64,000 nt of DNA from Prostheceraeus crozeri (GCA_907163375.1 CAJQUW010000515.1:124001-188000); one strand, 5' to 3'; shown: positions 8,885 to 19,200, counted from the first letter of the stretch. Notes: generated by a model from the sequence alone, not told the origin. Translations and numbers: made by a program.

Positions 8885-9277
8885 TTATATTAACATTGCA
8901 GCAGTTGCTGCAATCCTTCCAAGCGGACTATTGATTACACCATTAATACTGTTTCCAATATCATTTAACATACTTAGAAACCCACCACCACCGCGCTGAA
9001 TTAAGTTTCGCCTTTTCTTATCACTACTCCTTGGATTTGAAAACTTTTTTATGCTATTCAAAGAGCCAGCATTCAACAGAGGCTTGTAAATAGGTAGACA
9101 TTTGTGTATTGCAAAAGCTAAATCACGAATGAAATCATCACTTGAATTTTGAATCAATTTACACTTCTTCTTATTATCATGTATCCTGTTTAACTTTCGC
9201 AACGCCTTTTTAAACTGACTTGAAGGTTTGAAGGACCGTTTCGATTGACGAGAAGATGCCTTCCGTTTTACAGACAT
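8885..9277 (-). CDS. Small basic protein with a hydrophobic C terminus, probable virion protein
   Basis: The 130-residue product has a Lys/Arg-rich first half (SVKRKASSRQSKRSFK), a middle segment SSDDFIRDLAFAIHKCL, then LIQRGGGGFLSMLNDIG and an alanine-rich hydrophobic end. The same arrangement of basic region, helical SDDxI segment, GG and short hydrophobic tail is common in small proteins of invertebrate Polintons. The GGGG is a plausible cleavage site for the element's protease and would release a short membrane-active peptide, as in adenovirus pVI. That role is inferred. Confidence 0.6.
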   Translation of the reverse strand: MSVKRKASSRQSKRSFKPSSQFKKALRKLNRIHDNKKKCKLIQNSSDDFIRDLAFAIHKCLPIYKPLLNAGSLNSIKKFSNPRSSDKKRRNLIQRGGGGFLSMLNDIGNSINGVINSPLGRIAATAAMLI

Positions 9278-9508
9278 TTTTATTCTAATATGGAAATAGA
9301 TAATACAATTACAATTTTTGCTTAGTACTTACAACATTATACACAAAAGTTTACAAGCATTCACATATCACGCAGAGTTTGTTGCTGGTACTTATAAAAT
9401 TACATAAAACACTTAACAAGTTGTAGAGGGAAACTGATATACACTCACATCGGCTAGAGTCTAATTTGTAGCAGTTATGAGCTGCTCAATGTCTTTCATT
9501 AGATGTTT

Positions 9509-10036
9509 TCAAATTGGACAGCACATACAGCAGGGCTTTGAATGGAAAGTCTTTAAAATATTGGCATAGTATGCCCGCAAACTGATTACCTCAGAATGTC
9601 CTTGAGCAGCCACATTGATGCTTACTGATGGCGGTCCACTGAACAAGTCCAGTTTGCATTTCTCACCCTTCTCGTCATAGTAGCTGGAGGTGATAATGTC
9701 ATGGAGACATGTGTTGAGTTTCCGTTGGATACTGCTGCACCAACAGCGAGAGTATTCCGGTACAATCTCCGTTTGAGCTAGTGGGCGAAATACTTCATTG
9801 AGCCAAAATCTTGCAACTCGTGTAAGAGCGTTGTTCACGACTCTCATCAACATTCTCTGCACCACAACGTCCTCTCCGCAGCGGAAATACTTCACTATTT
9901 CCTCCATCAGATCCACCAAATCCGCTTTATAGCCAGTTATATTCACGGCAGAATAAAATATATTGCCCGTGAAGAGTTGACTTCGGTAAATTATTGAAAT
10001 GGGAATGTTGGTAGTGAACGACATGCTGATTGACAT
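9509..10036 (-). CDS. Unknown protein (175 aa) of the Polinton, C-terminal Cys cluster
   Basis: No family is recognised. The sequence is mostly predicted helical between residues 35 and 110 (LVDLMEEIVKYF, VVQRMLMRVVNNALTRVARFWLNEVF) and ends in a cysteine cluster (KPCCMCCP). A well-placed promoter (10083-10148) lies upstream with TATA 47 bp before the start codon, which supports real expression. As an accessory gene at the element's right side it could be a host-interaction protein, but there is no direct evidence for that. Confidence 0.5.
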   Translation of the reverse strand: MSISMSFTTNIPISIIYRSQLFTGNIFYSAVNITGYKADLVDLMEEIVKYFRCGEDVVVQRMLMRVVNNALTRVARFWLNEVFRPLAQTEIVPEYSRCWCSSIQRKLNTCLHDIITSSYYDEKGEKCKLDLFSGPPSVSINVAAQGHSEVISLRAYYANILKTFHSKPCCMCCPI

Positions 10037-10082
10037 TGTATTAGCCTCAAATTATGCTTGAAATAGAACGGTACAATGTCCT

Positions 10083-10148
10083 CCTTATATAGAAAAGTCA
10101 AACAAAGACACAATAGTGACCAATCACAGACCTGCATGATGACTCATC
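10083..10148 (-). promoter_or_regulatory. AP-1, CCAAT and TATA promoter of the 175-residue gene
   Basis: Reading the minus strand there is GATGAGTCAT (10139-10148, AP-1), an inverted CCAAT box (10120-10124) and TATATAAGG (10083-10091), in the order and spacing expected of a pol II promoter. The start codon follows 47 bp after the TATA box. The AP-1 and TATA words are identical to those at 8818-8845. Confidence 0.65.
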
Positions 10149-10658
10149 ATGCACGATATACAGTGACTGTTGAAGATATTTCTTCATCACAAAGGGGACA
10201 AGATGAAGTTTCAAAGGGTACATAACATGTAGAACACATAACGCTATGAGAACATGGCAAAAAGAGAAGGGATCGTTCCTGTTTAAAACATTTAACGCAG
10301 TTCCGTTCACATAATAATTTAAATGTCTCTTGTTCTAATTTCCTTCTGAAGTCACTTTTATTGGGAGAACTTTTATTAAAACACTGTCAGATGTCTCCTT
10401 CTTTCCATATCGTTCCAATTTGATCCTCCTAATTTCACTATCATTGCAGTGTAGCATGGAGAAATCCTCTATCCACCTGCGATCCAAATTGTGATTCATT
10501 GCATGCTCATCTAGATCCATTAGTCGATCAACTAAATCACCAGCGTTGATATTTTCACTGAGATTTGTTACAGTTTCTATAGCTTTGAACGAATATCCAA
10601 GGTCTCTTGCGACAACCCACGACGTTAGGATACTAGTCATCATTATGTATGTCATCAA
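10147..10658 (-). CDS. UBA-like plus RING-finger (IAP/E3-ligase-type) gene region
   Basis: The downstream part encodes a C3HC4 RING finger with the pairs CVKC, CSH, CSTC and CPLC in canonical spacing and the FLPCSH core typical of IAP-type RINGs. The upstream part encodes a UBA-like helical segment (ARDLGYSFKAIETV and AGDLVDRLMDL) like that preceding the RING in animal IAP proteins. A TATA-like CTATAAATA lies at 10672-10680. The likely role is ubiquitin ligase activity against host death or defence factors, as viral IAP/RING proteins do. No BIR domain was seen. The two parts are listed as one region; whether it is functional is unknown. Confidence 0.55.
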
Positions 10659-10930
10659 ACAACTATCTCATATTTATAGCTTAGTTTGTCTACGTAAAAG
10701 GAAATCAATGTGTCATCTTGATTACAATGGTTTCAATAGTCACAATAGTCGCAATTGAGCAAACCCATTCAAAATCAAACAACGGACGTCTATCGGTACG
10801 TACCCAAGTGCTCAGAACCAAACCACACAAGTTCGATCATAGACGTTCCGAAACACAGTGTACTCAACCGAGTGTACCAAACACATGTACCTATCCAGTA
10901 AAACAGATCTCATACTTGTTCCTATTCATA

Positions 10931-11050
10931 ACACTGAATTATACATGTTCCTATCCATGTTCCTATTGAGAACACTGAATTATACATGTACCTATCCATG
11001 TACCTATTGATAACACTAAATTTTACATGTACCTATCCATGTACCTATCC
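10931..11050. repeat. 41-bp tandem repeats near the Polinton right end
   Basis: Three units start at 10931, 10972 and 11013. Each holds ACACTGAATT followed by a doubled 12-bp word (CATGTTCCTATC or CATGTACCTATC). The sub-repeat CATGTWCCTAT also occurs singly just upstream (10884 and 10915 regions). Subterminal tandem repeats are common in Polintons, so this array may mark the neighbourhood of the right terminus. Confidence 0.75.
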
Positions 11051-11055
11051 GTCGC

Positions 11056-11894
11056 AAGTAGGGCACAGTTTTCACTACTCCCGCAAATAAAAACTGAAAC
11101 ATAAACTCATTGCCAAGTCATAGAAGTTCAGGCACGTGTCTATCTCACAATAAAGTTCTAAGCTGATTAAACAGTTCAAACATTTCAGAACTCCTCTGAG
11201 AGCCCTCCATGACTCAGCCTGCACAAGCCTATAGGTACACCCGGTATATGACCCTGTGCTTTACAACAAATCCATTGAGCTTGTCAATCCCGGGATCGCA
11301 AAAGAAATCGGGATCAATTCCGGGATCCCGGGATCAGGAAAAGTCGGGATTTTGAAAACCCTAATCACTTCGTCAACCCTTGCATGCTTCGAGCGTCTGA
11401 AGAAAGCTATGAAACAACGGGTTTGCCATGCAAGAGAATAAATTGTCATGTACGAGTGGCAAGTCTTAAACCGACGACCTGGCTGAACGCCTGAAACCCG
11501 TGGAGGTTGTACATGTTTAAATACTCTAATTTTCACAGATTTCGACATGCGAAAAGTAACAGAGAAGTAAAACAAAGCAGATTTGAAAATGGAAACAATG
11601 AAAATGTCAATCAGTGATAGTGTACAGTTCACTCCGCATAATCGGGACAATTAGAATCCGAAACTGCATCAAAGCACTTCACAGATCCCAGAGATTTAGA
11701 AGCCGGTAAAGTATTCGGGGAATCTCCAGTTTACTGCAAAGTATGAGCTGCATAAAGGCAGCCAATGAACTTCGAATCGATTATCTCTCATTTCCAATTT
11801 CAGACAACGGCAGTTGGTTGTTGACTGTACGGCATCAAGTCAACCAATTAGATTCACCCGGAGTTGATTCACCTGCTGTATGCTATCTCTAAAC
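11056..11894. other. Noncoding stretch
   Basis: No gene is supported here. The only notable sequence is a cluster of ATCCCGGGATC-type palindromes at about 11,288-11,345. Confidence 0.5.
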
Positions 11895-14404
11895 CTGTGT
11901 TTCCCAACCTTTTTTTACCCAATCCCCCTCTCCTAAGAGATATATTGCCCTGCTAGCGCCCCCTTATTCTATAACACTTGTTAGCACATTTGCACGGACA
12001 GTTGTGCTTTAATGTATACAAATACAAACACAGTCATCTAACAGGGTTCGTACGGCTTCCTGAAGGCAACATTCACAAACTTTCACAGGCTTTTTTCACA
12101 AACCCTGAGAACCTTTAACGGGTTCAAAGCATGTGTTCAAAGCAAATATTTAGATCAAAGCTATCTGGCCAGACAGTCTCGATTACAAAAATAAAATATG
12201 CAGTTGCATCTTATTATTATTGGTTCATGAACGAGTGCAGGTGCCAGATGGTACATGTAGCAAGGCATAACAAGCTAATTTCAGAGTTAGATAGATCACT
12301 ATTCAGCGAATTACATATTATGTTGCCATAAGTTGGGTAATGATCAATTATACGTCAGCAGAAAGCTGTCCGTAAGACTGACACTTTTCCTTGTTCTTCA
12401 TCACGAAGTGCTCGAGTGAGGTCTTTTTCTGCTCGATATCCAAACTAAGTCGGGTGCTTACTTTCAGCAACTTCGCTCAAGAAAGCTTATTGGATCTCTA
12501 GAGTTCTTGGAGCTCTGAATTTGCATCTTGAACCTGCTCCATCGTCACTTCGATGGCTAATTTCGCTTATGCTATTTCGTCATGTACTTAGCCATTTCGA
12601 CATGCTTGATTCAGCTTGGTTCAGGGCCGCATTACCATGGCTGAGTGTCAATGCGCATTTTCCTAGGTTTTGTGGGAATCAATTCCTTGGATTTCCGTAC
12701 TCGCCCATGATTTTTGATACTTCTTCCCAATATTTTCCTTTGATCTAGTTTCTGATTGTTCAGTCGAAATGCAGTGTTCAATGCAGACTTCAGTGTGCCT
12801 CCAGTATTGTCAAGGGACAAGCGGGATATTCAGGATGACGAATTTGGATCGCGACGGATATCCGGGTGAAGCATGGTTACGTCTTTTAGCGCCGGTGAAT
12901 AAAATGGAAGAGACTTTTTGACGTTCCTGACAACTATTGCAAAGATGCCAACCAACACACGTATTCTAACATTTCTGTGCGTCACTTTCGCAAGCTTCAT
13001 TATTCAATAGTATCATTCATGGTTTCCGTTCCAACATCGTCTTCCTAGCAGACTTTCTATTTTCAGGTTTTTGTTGCTTCAATTTTTGCCAAATTCACAA
13101 CAAACTTCAATATCTTCAGCGTCTTGTCGGATCTTGTTAGCAACTTCTTGATAAAGATTTCTGCATTAATTCTAGTAAAAGAGACGTCAATGCTGTTTGC
13201 AAGACAAGAATCAAAGGTTCTCTTCTTCAGAGCTTCAGCACGAATGCCTCAAAGCACTTGTGATCCGCTGCAGCGGTCAATTGACTGAATACTAGTACCT
13301 TTGCATTCTTTCTGTAATGGAAGGTATTCGAGAAAATGGTGCTGAAAGTTTACACATTGATCCAAAGTTCGAAGTAATGCAGGCTAAAGGCTCAGCCAAC
13401 GCGAGGAAGCAAGCTGAAAAGTAAGTCATGCGGTGATACCCGTTGGCACTTCATCGAGGACATAACGAGAAGAGTACGGTGCGCGCTCGAGTATTTTAAG
13501 CGGAGAAAGTACATGTGGATCTCTTGTGAATTACTCGACGTCCAATCCATCAAGTTTCTTTACACCACATTACTGCATTTTGTGAAAAAAAGCATGATCC
13601 CAGTTTCAAGACCGTGGCTCCAAACATAAGTTTTGTTTGCTTTTATAGTTCTGATTCAAAGAACGTGGTCGCATTTGGCCCGTCAATCCCAGATTAACTT
13701 GACAAAGTCTTTTTTAAACTTCGCAAAATTTGGCCACATTTCATTATTTTATGACGGATCCTTAAATTTAATGACTGGGAAGCCTGGCTTCATGATATGT
13801 TCAAAATCTAGATTGCAAGTCATTTGCAGAAATTTAACTCTGGTATTCTAAAAATTGACAAAGTTTCACAAACTTGTCACAAACCGTACGAACCCTGTCT
13901 AATATAGAATGTTTTCGTGCCCTGGTCGAGCGAATCAAGTCGCTCTCATACATACAGAGACACGTGCACACACATCCACACATAAAATGACTTTAACGTG
14001 TTTGTGTGTGTCTGTGTGTGCGTCTGCAAATAAGGTTGAGTCAACAGAAGGAGGCTAGCTAATTGATTAGCTAATTGGAGGCTAGCTTTTAGTTGTGTTA
14101 TTATATTTCAGTCCTTCTGAACACAACAAAAAAGTGTGAGAGGAGAAAACACCTGCATACGGCAAGACACGTGTAATGATCACTGTATTCATGTAAAACT
14201 TTATTTGATAGAGCAATATTTCCTTTATCCACAACGGATAGACTCTACTTTCTCACGCGAACAAGCGTCAATATGAATTTTTATCCATGCAAAGCGTGGG
14301 ACTTACATATATTTTGCCCCCGCATCGCCCCCTTCGTCCTTACTGTCCCATGAGGACTAAAAGTACCCCCCCAGGGGGTGCAGGGCCCCCGTTGGGAAAC
14401 ACTG
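11895..14404. mobile_element. hAT-like element remnant, host of a nested insertion
   Basis: The left end CTGTGTTTCCCAACC and the right end GTTGGGAAACACTG form inverted repeats of the CAGTGTTTCCCAAC type known from hAT elements, with C/G-rich tracts just inside each end. Flanking 8-mers (CTCTAAAC and CGAAACAC) match poorly, so a target duplication is not established. A second TIR element (12042-13897) accounts for most of the interior. A (GT)n-rich tract lies at about 13,970-14,030. No transposase is recognised. Confidence 0.4.
12042..13897. mobile_element. Non-autonomous TIR DNA transposon with TCTAA flanks
   Basis: The ends CAGGGTTCGTACGG and CCGTACGAACCCTG are perfect inverted repeats, and TCTAA is repeated directly outside both (12037-12041 and 13898-13902). 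The TIR type is seen in hAT-like elements, some of which make 5-bp duplications. The interior has short open stretches on the minus strand (for example about 13,075-13,240, containing SCLANSIDVSFTRINAE) that may be remains of a transposase, but no catalytic motif is identified. Confidence 0.6.
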
Positions 14405-15480
14405 CGAAACACTTGAAATCTTGTTTAGTGATTCTTCTCAATTTCATGTATTGTATGCAGCACCAAAAAAGTCTTCTGATCGCGCGTTCTGTTCTCAGCG
14501 CCATCTTTCAACAAAAATTGGTTTTTACATTTATGAAACTCTTTTTCATAGATAAACCAATAATGGAAGCATTGAGCGGTTATTCAGGACTGGCGTTTAT
14601 TTGGGACAAATGCCGATTCCCGATGTGTCACGATTAAGCGGAGTGCACTGTTCTTCTAATTGCAAGTGAAAAGGTGGCCAGGTATTAAACCATTTAACCA
14701 TCTACATGCATTTCTTCGTTAGTAATCATATGCGCTATTCATATACGAACAAAGACGTGTATCTTCGCGACTGTCGCTCGGATCCCCTTAAAAGTGTAAT
14801 TGCACAAATTGGAATATGCGTGCGTAGTTTATTTCACTTATACTGTTCAGGTTCCAGGTTCTCTTCACCAAAAGATATTAATGTGACATTTGATAATTTA
14901 GAAATGAAATTCAGTCGAAAAACGGGTGAGTTGCGAATGAAGGTAGCCTGTCTAATAAGTAATATTTACAGTCCTATATTATTTGATAAGCTGAATTTTA
15001 GGCAATTGCTATTTTTAGTTGATCAAAATTTGAATTATCGGTTTCTAGTGTTATTAACTCTTCGATTAATCAATCAATCAAACATTTTTGAATATCAGTA
15101 ATGAATTCTCAATGCACATGCTCAAATATCACACATGGCATCATAGTATATCCGGCCAAAAATCTCAATTTTATGGAGATAAGCTTGAGATGAATTTAGT
15201 CAATTTTTTCACTAACACACTATTACACACTTTTTCACACTATCTATTTGTCGGAGGAACGGTGAAAATCCTGTGCTGAATTCTGCATTAATTTCATTCA
15301 TTGTACTTCAGGTAAGACAAACCTATTCGTGTATTATAATTCTTAGTATAAATGTATGTTCTTACTAAAACAAAATCCGTTCCTCCGACTTAATAATAAT
15401 TTAGAGACTATTAAATAGGCTACTTAGGTGTCCACTGGGTTATTATAATGATAATAAACTTAAATAAAATGCTCAATAAC
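14405..15480. other. Noncoding stretch, nothing recognised
   Basis: Open frames here (the longest is 131 codons at 14706-15101, plus strand) have no recognisable motif, AT-biased codons and no splice-site support. They are treated as chance. Confidence 0.4.
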
Positions 15481-15790
15481 TAATGTATATCAACATTGAA
15501 ATATTTATCTGCATCATGTTAAATGTATACATGTTTAAAGCTGATATAACTGCATCTATAAAATGTCTCCTCTTCTTCATGGATGTACAACTAGATATGA
15601 GTCTTCCAATGGTGAGCCTGGACATGGTGAAAATGTATTTTATCTTATCTTCCATCCGACGCCAATCATCACTCACAAACAAAGTGCTCATTTTTTATCT
15701 TCATCACTTCATCTCATTACTCATTTCATTCATCTGTAATGTTTATGCCAACATTGGCGTAATAAACGCTTTTTGACTTTTGACTTTTGA
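15481..15790 (+). mobile_element. Probable LINE 3' end with short tandem tail
   Basis: The segment ends in AATAAACGC followed by tandem TTTTGAC units (about 15,770-15,790). A polyadenylation signal leading straight into a short-period tail is how CR1/L2-type LINE 3' ends look. No coding portion remains, so the family is not assigned. Confidence 0.35.
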
Positions 15791-16149
15791 ATGCGCGGTG
15801 ATGACGTGCGAGTATGGTAGAGGTCATTAGTTTTTCATTTGCTGCGAGAAAACTCTGAATTCTTTAATGATTCATAAAGAAAAAATCGTAAGTAATGCAA
15901 ATGAAAATATAAAAACAAATATTTGACTTTCTTGTTATACTAACCTCTCTCCTTCTCTGAAAAACAATGGTTACAATAGAATTGATGTTAATATACTTAT
16001 GATGCATGTCAGGCGAGTTTTTGAAGGTACATTACACATGAAATAAACAATGCGAATGATCATTACATGCAAGTTCGAGATAACCGTGAAATTTCGAGCA
16101 GTGGTGAATTTTTTTCATTTCAATCATGTTCAAGCAACATAAATATATG

Positions 16150-16905
16150 GTCTTGTGTCTGTGCTTGTGGTCTAGGAAAGAAAATTCACCATTGAACATC
16201 GTGTAAACGCAAGTCTGGATTGTGATAATAAACCAGAAAACGAATATCACTTTAAGCGTGTACATTACACTGGTCATGATGAATTTAGATCACGAGGGAG
16301 TTGAATTGTGTGGATACGGTTTCTATTTAAAGAATTCATCACCTACAAAATTTGATACAATATTTGTACTTCCACTTGCAAAGTTGCCCGTAATTGATGA
16401 TTGCATGGAATTCATCAAACCAATGAATCATGGAAGCAGGCATGAATACTTCGTACTGAATCAATCCATCACGGAGCACAATTTGACTTTCTACAATGGC
16501 ATCTCCTGACAGGAGTAAACACAGACGAGGATTCGCCTTCGGCTTAACCCTGTGATAGAACACTTACTTTAGTGTTAACAACACAGAGATAAATTGCCCT
16601 ATGTGCGTGCTTGGGTCTAGAGATAACTGCCCTCAATACCGATTGTCACGGCAAGAACTAGACTGAAGGCACAAGATCATTTTCCATTGAACGCAATACA
16701 AATTCAAGTCTGAATTCTGACGAACCTGAAGATTGACATCACATAAACATATACAGTGAGTAAATTTAGATCGTGAAGAGTCGAACAGTGGGAATAATAT
16801 TTCCATTTGACGGGTTATCAGATCACTAAAGGCAGTATCATATCACTTACGTGTTGCTTGTTGTGTTTTGAACCTCGTATGAAACGCAAACACGCACATG
16901 CAACC
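16150..16905. repeat. Diverged tandem duplications
   Basis: Sequence at about 16,150-16,335 (from GTGCTTGTGGTCTAG to the AATTTAGATCACGAG region) recurs in diverged form at about 16,600-16,815, a period near 460 bp. A second, tighter duplication relates 16,826-16,905 to 16,920-17,003, both with CACSTACGTGTT followed by GAAACGCA.ACACG. No coding content was seen. Confidence 0.45.
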
Positions 16906-16919
16906 ACGCAAGAAGTTAA

Positions 16920-17339
16920 AAGGCCGCATCACATCACCTACGTGTTACATGTACGTGTTGCGCTTTGAATGTCGTGTGAAACGCAGACACGTACATTGTA
17001 CATGCAGGATAGCCATGCAAGATGTTATTGCACTGCAACGTCATAACAAAGATGTCTATGAATGATGTAATGAAGAATTCTTTATTATAGTATTCATTGA
17101 TCTTCCTGGTCATAACTGTCACATGCAATCAGATTGTCTCTAGTTGAACATTTTTCAACTTTTACGTTTTGACAGCTATATTCACATTTCATTCCTCTCA
17201 TTGTGTTACATGTTCATGTACGTGTTAAACTGTTACCTTTTGCGCTTGAAATTTCACCATAGATATGAATAGTTTATTAACCTATATCTATGACTTTGAA
17301 CACGCAGCACGTAACACGTAGGTGATGTCATGCGGCCTT
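16920..17339. mobile_element. Small inverted-repeat element (MITE-like)
   Basis: The left end AAGGCCGCATCACATCACC (16920 on) and the right end (reverse complement from 17339) are inverted repeats of about 29 bp, continuing as CTACGTGTTAC. TTAA occurs next to both ends (16916-16919 and 17338-17341), but with a 2-bp difference in spacing. A piggyBac-type MITE is possible. No coding content. Confidence 0.45.
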
Positions 17340-17537
17340 AAGAACAATAGAGTTGCTTTTCACTTGACAGGACTGTCTGTAATCTGACAGTTCGCGGGTT
17401 CTCTGACTAGCAACTTCTGCAATGCACGCGCTTGGCCAATCACACAAGTCAAAGAGAGACGAATATCTATGTCAAACTATCGATTGCTACCATTGCATGG
17501 CTGGGATAGGATAATGTCCGCTCTAGACTAACCCACA

Positions 17538-17792
17538 AATAGAAATAAATTGCTTATCTGAAGTTGGCTAGAATGGAAGTTGACTCAAGGTCGCGGCATA
17601 GCCGAAGGAACTAAGTTGGGACATGAATCACCAATAAAAAGCCTGGAATTACACATGTGACTGATTCTAACCCAATAATGCAGTCGTTGACAAGTGTATA
17701 CCTAAGCGAAAGTGCGTGCGATTTTGTGCCACTATTGTGTATAGCACGTAGCTCAACTTCCGTTAGAGGTTTTATCGTTATCAGTTTCTATG
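17538..17792 (-). mobile_element. hAT MITE, family copy 1 (diverged)
   Basis: This is about 255 bp, homologous to the copies at 41506, 41797 and 44943. It has the shared subterminal word TAGAATGGAA, the inner conserved stretch around TGACTGATTCTAACCCAAT, and a terminal TTTCTATG. The flanking 8-mers AACCCACA and ATCCCAAA agree at 6 of 8 positions, as expected for an older insertion. Confidence 0.75.
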
Positions 17793-18392
17793 ATCCCAAA
17801 CACAAATGAATCTTTCTCTGAGACACGCTGTAGACAATTCAGTTTGAAATGATTTGATGACGTGATCAGTTAACTTTGAAGAGAAATTATATTCTGCTTC
17901 AATTTTTAAGTATGACGTAGCCATTAAGTGAACTTTTGAATTGAATCTGATGCATAAATCAGCGGCGGTCGGTAATCGTACTTTTTCTTCTGATTTCAAT
18001 CAAAAGGATACATCGTCTGTCCTCTTACTATTGGTAACTGTGCATTCGTGCTCGTGTTCTGAGTGAATGACTCGATTTCCTGTTAAGAGCGAATTTCCAC
18101 GAAATGCAGACAACCATCATCTATCACAATTGATTCATCTATTTCCAATAGATGTGTAGTTTACTGAAATAAGCTAGAATCTCCATTTAATCTTCGAATT
18201 CTGGATAACAGCGGATTTATTCAAAAAATGTCAACAAAATTCCAAATAATCTCATGATTCAGTACTTGACTTGTACTATTTACAGTAGGACTATAGAAAT
18301 TCAAAACATTTCTGTAAATCAGAAATGAAGATATCAGCGAGAAGATATCTTCAACTAAATGTTTGTTATGCTAGATTGTCAGGCGGTCCAAT
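17793..18392. other. Noncoding stretch
   Basis: No gene, RNA or repeat structure is recognised. Confidence 0.4.
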
Positions 18393-18520
18393 CTACAGCT
18401 CTTTCTCTAGAAAAACAGTAGGTATCGGAACACAATAATACTTTTGATCATATTTTATAACTTCCTCTATGATTTTCTGAATTTCGAACTTGTAATATAT
18501 CAACAACCATGCACCAACTT
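18393..18520 (-). CDS. Possible terminal host exon
   Basis: On the minus strand a pyrimidine-rich acceptor (TTTGCTTTCTCAG) precedes a 128-bp open segment that ends in TAG. The encoded stretch (VGAWLLIYYKFEIQKIIEEV, then KYDQKYYCVPIPTVF) has a balanced, protein-like composition, but no family is recognised. It would require an upstream intron in phase 1. It lies downstream of the putative first exon at 19120-19199 on the same strand and could be its last exon, with others between; this is speculative. Confidence 0.22.
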
Positions 18521-19119
18521 CTGAGAAAGCAAAGTAGTCGCAACAACTAGGAGACTTTCTTCGATCACAGCTCGTAGTCACAAGGCCGTCGCACAATAGG
18601 GCTATAATTAATCAGCAAGACATTACTCACAAGCCTGATCACGTTTTTTGTCAAAAATTTGATTATAAGTATCATCATTGTCAATTTCTAATGAAACTGT
18701 TGACGAGTAACGGCGTGCGATGAGGCACCACAAAACTCAGATGCTGATGAAACTACTCCACCTTCCACATGGCTTACTGGCAAATTCCAGCAAATTCCAC
18801 ATCAGATGGCTCTCTGAAGTCAATGATTCAAAGCTACCGACAAATGATGAGGTCCTGTGGGTCGACTCGTCACATGTCTTGAATTGGTTGTATCCCTTGC
18901 TTAATTTTTCGATTAGAAGATTACATGTGAAAATGACTTCAAATTCTGTACAATGCAGCTAGTTATTAAGAAAATATTTATCAGACTTTCACATCATTTG
19001 CTTATTCTGCCTGTTTGAGGATAGTGTTTTATCTTGATTGTTGCAAGTAATCTTGAACAAGATAATCCCATTCACCAAAAAATCTCATCTCATGTCAAAT
19101 AATAATAAAGGGAACTCAC

Positions 19120-19199
19120 CTGCCAGCGTTAACATCAAGTCCGTAGGCGAAATAATACAATTTTCCATTTGGAGGTGTTGTATTTATTCGAAAACACAT
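19120..19199 (-). CDS. Possible first coding exon, gamma-glutamylcyclotransferase-like
   Basis: A start codon opens 26 codons followed by two bases and a consensus donor (GGCAG then GTGAGT). The peptide PPNGKLYYFAYGLDVNAG resembles the N-terminal substrate-binding motif of gamma-glutamylcyclotransferase-like proteins (xLYFAYGSNL), where YGSN normally binds the substrate; here it reads YGLD. These enzymes act on gamma-glutamyl peptides in the cytosol. The match is short and the remaining exons are not identified, so the call is tentative. Confidence 0.33.
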
Positions 19200-19200
19200 C

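Larger units (their letters stand above)
1..11055 (-). mobile_element. Polinton/Maverick element, left end outside the window
   Basis: The element is recognised by a linked set on one strand: adenovirus-type cysteine protease, F54H12.2-like major capsid protein, penton-like protein, retroviral-type integrase with a chromodomain, and an FtsK/HerA-type packaging ATPase. That combination is diagnostic of Polintons. No DNA polymerase B was found, so it should lie to the left of the window. The right border is not resolved; the last element-like sequence is the 41-bp tandem repeat array ending near 11.05 kb. Terminal inverted repeats and the target duplication could not be identified because one end is missing. 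Long open capsid, protease and ATPase frames indicate a young copy. About two or three breaks are visible overall. Confidence 0.93.

Noticed and set aside
1-11055. DNA polymerase B of the Polinton
   Set aside because: Looked for DTDS/YGD-type motifs on both strands and found none; it must lie outside the window if present.
11288-11345. CCCGGGATC palindromes as a regulatory cluster
   Set aside because: Short overlapping palindromes, probably simple-sequence expansion.
14706-15101. 131-codon plus-strand open frame
   Set aside because: AT-biased composition, no motif, no splice or promoter support.
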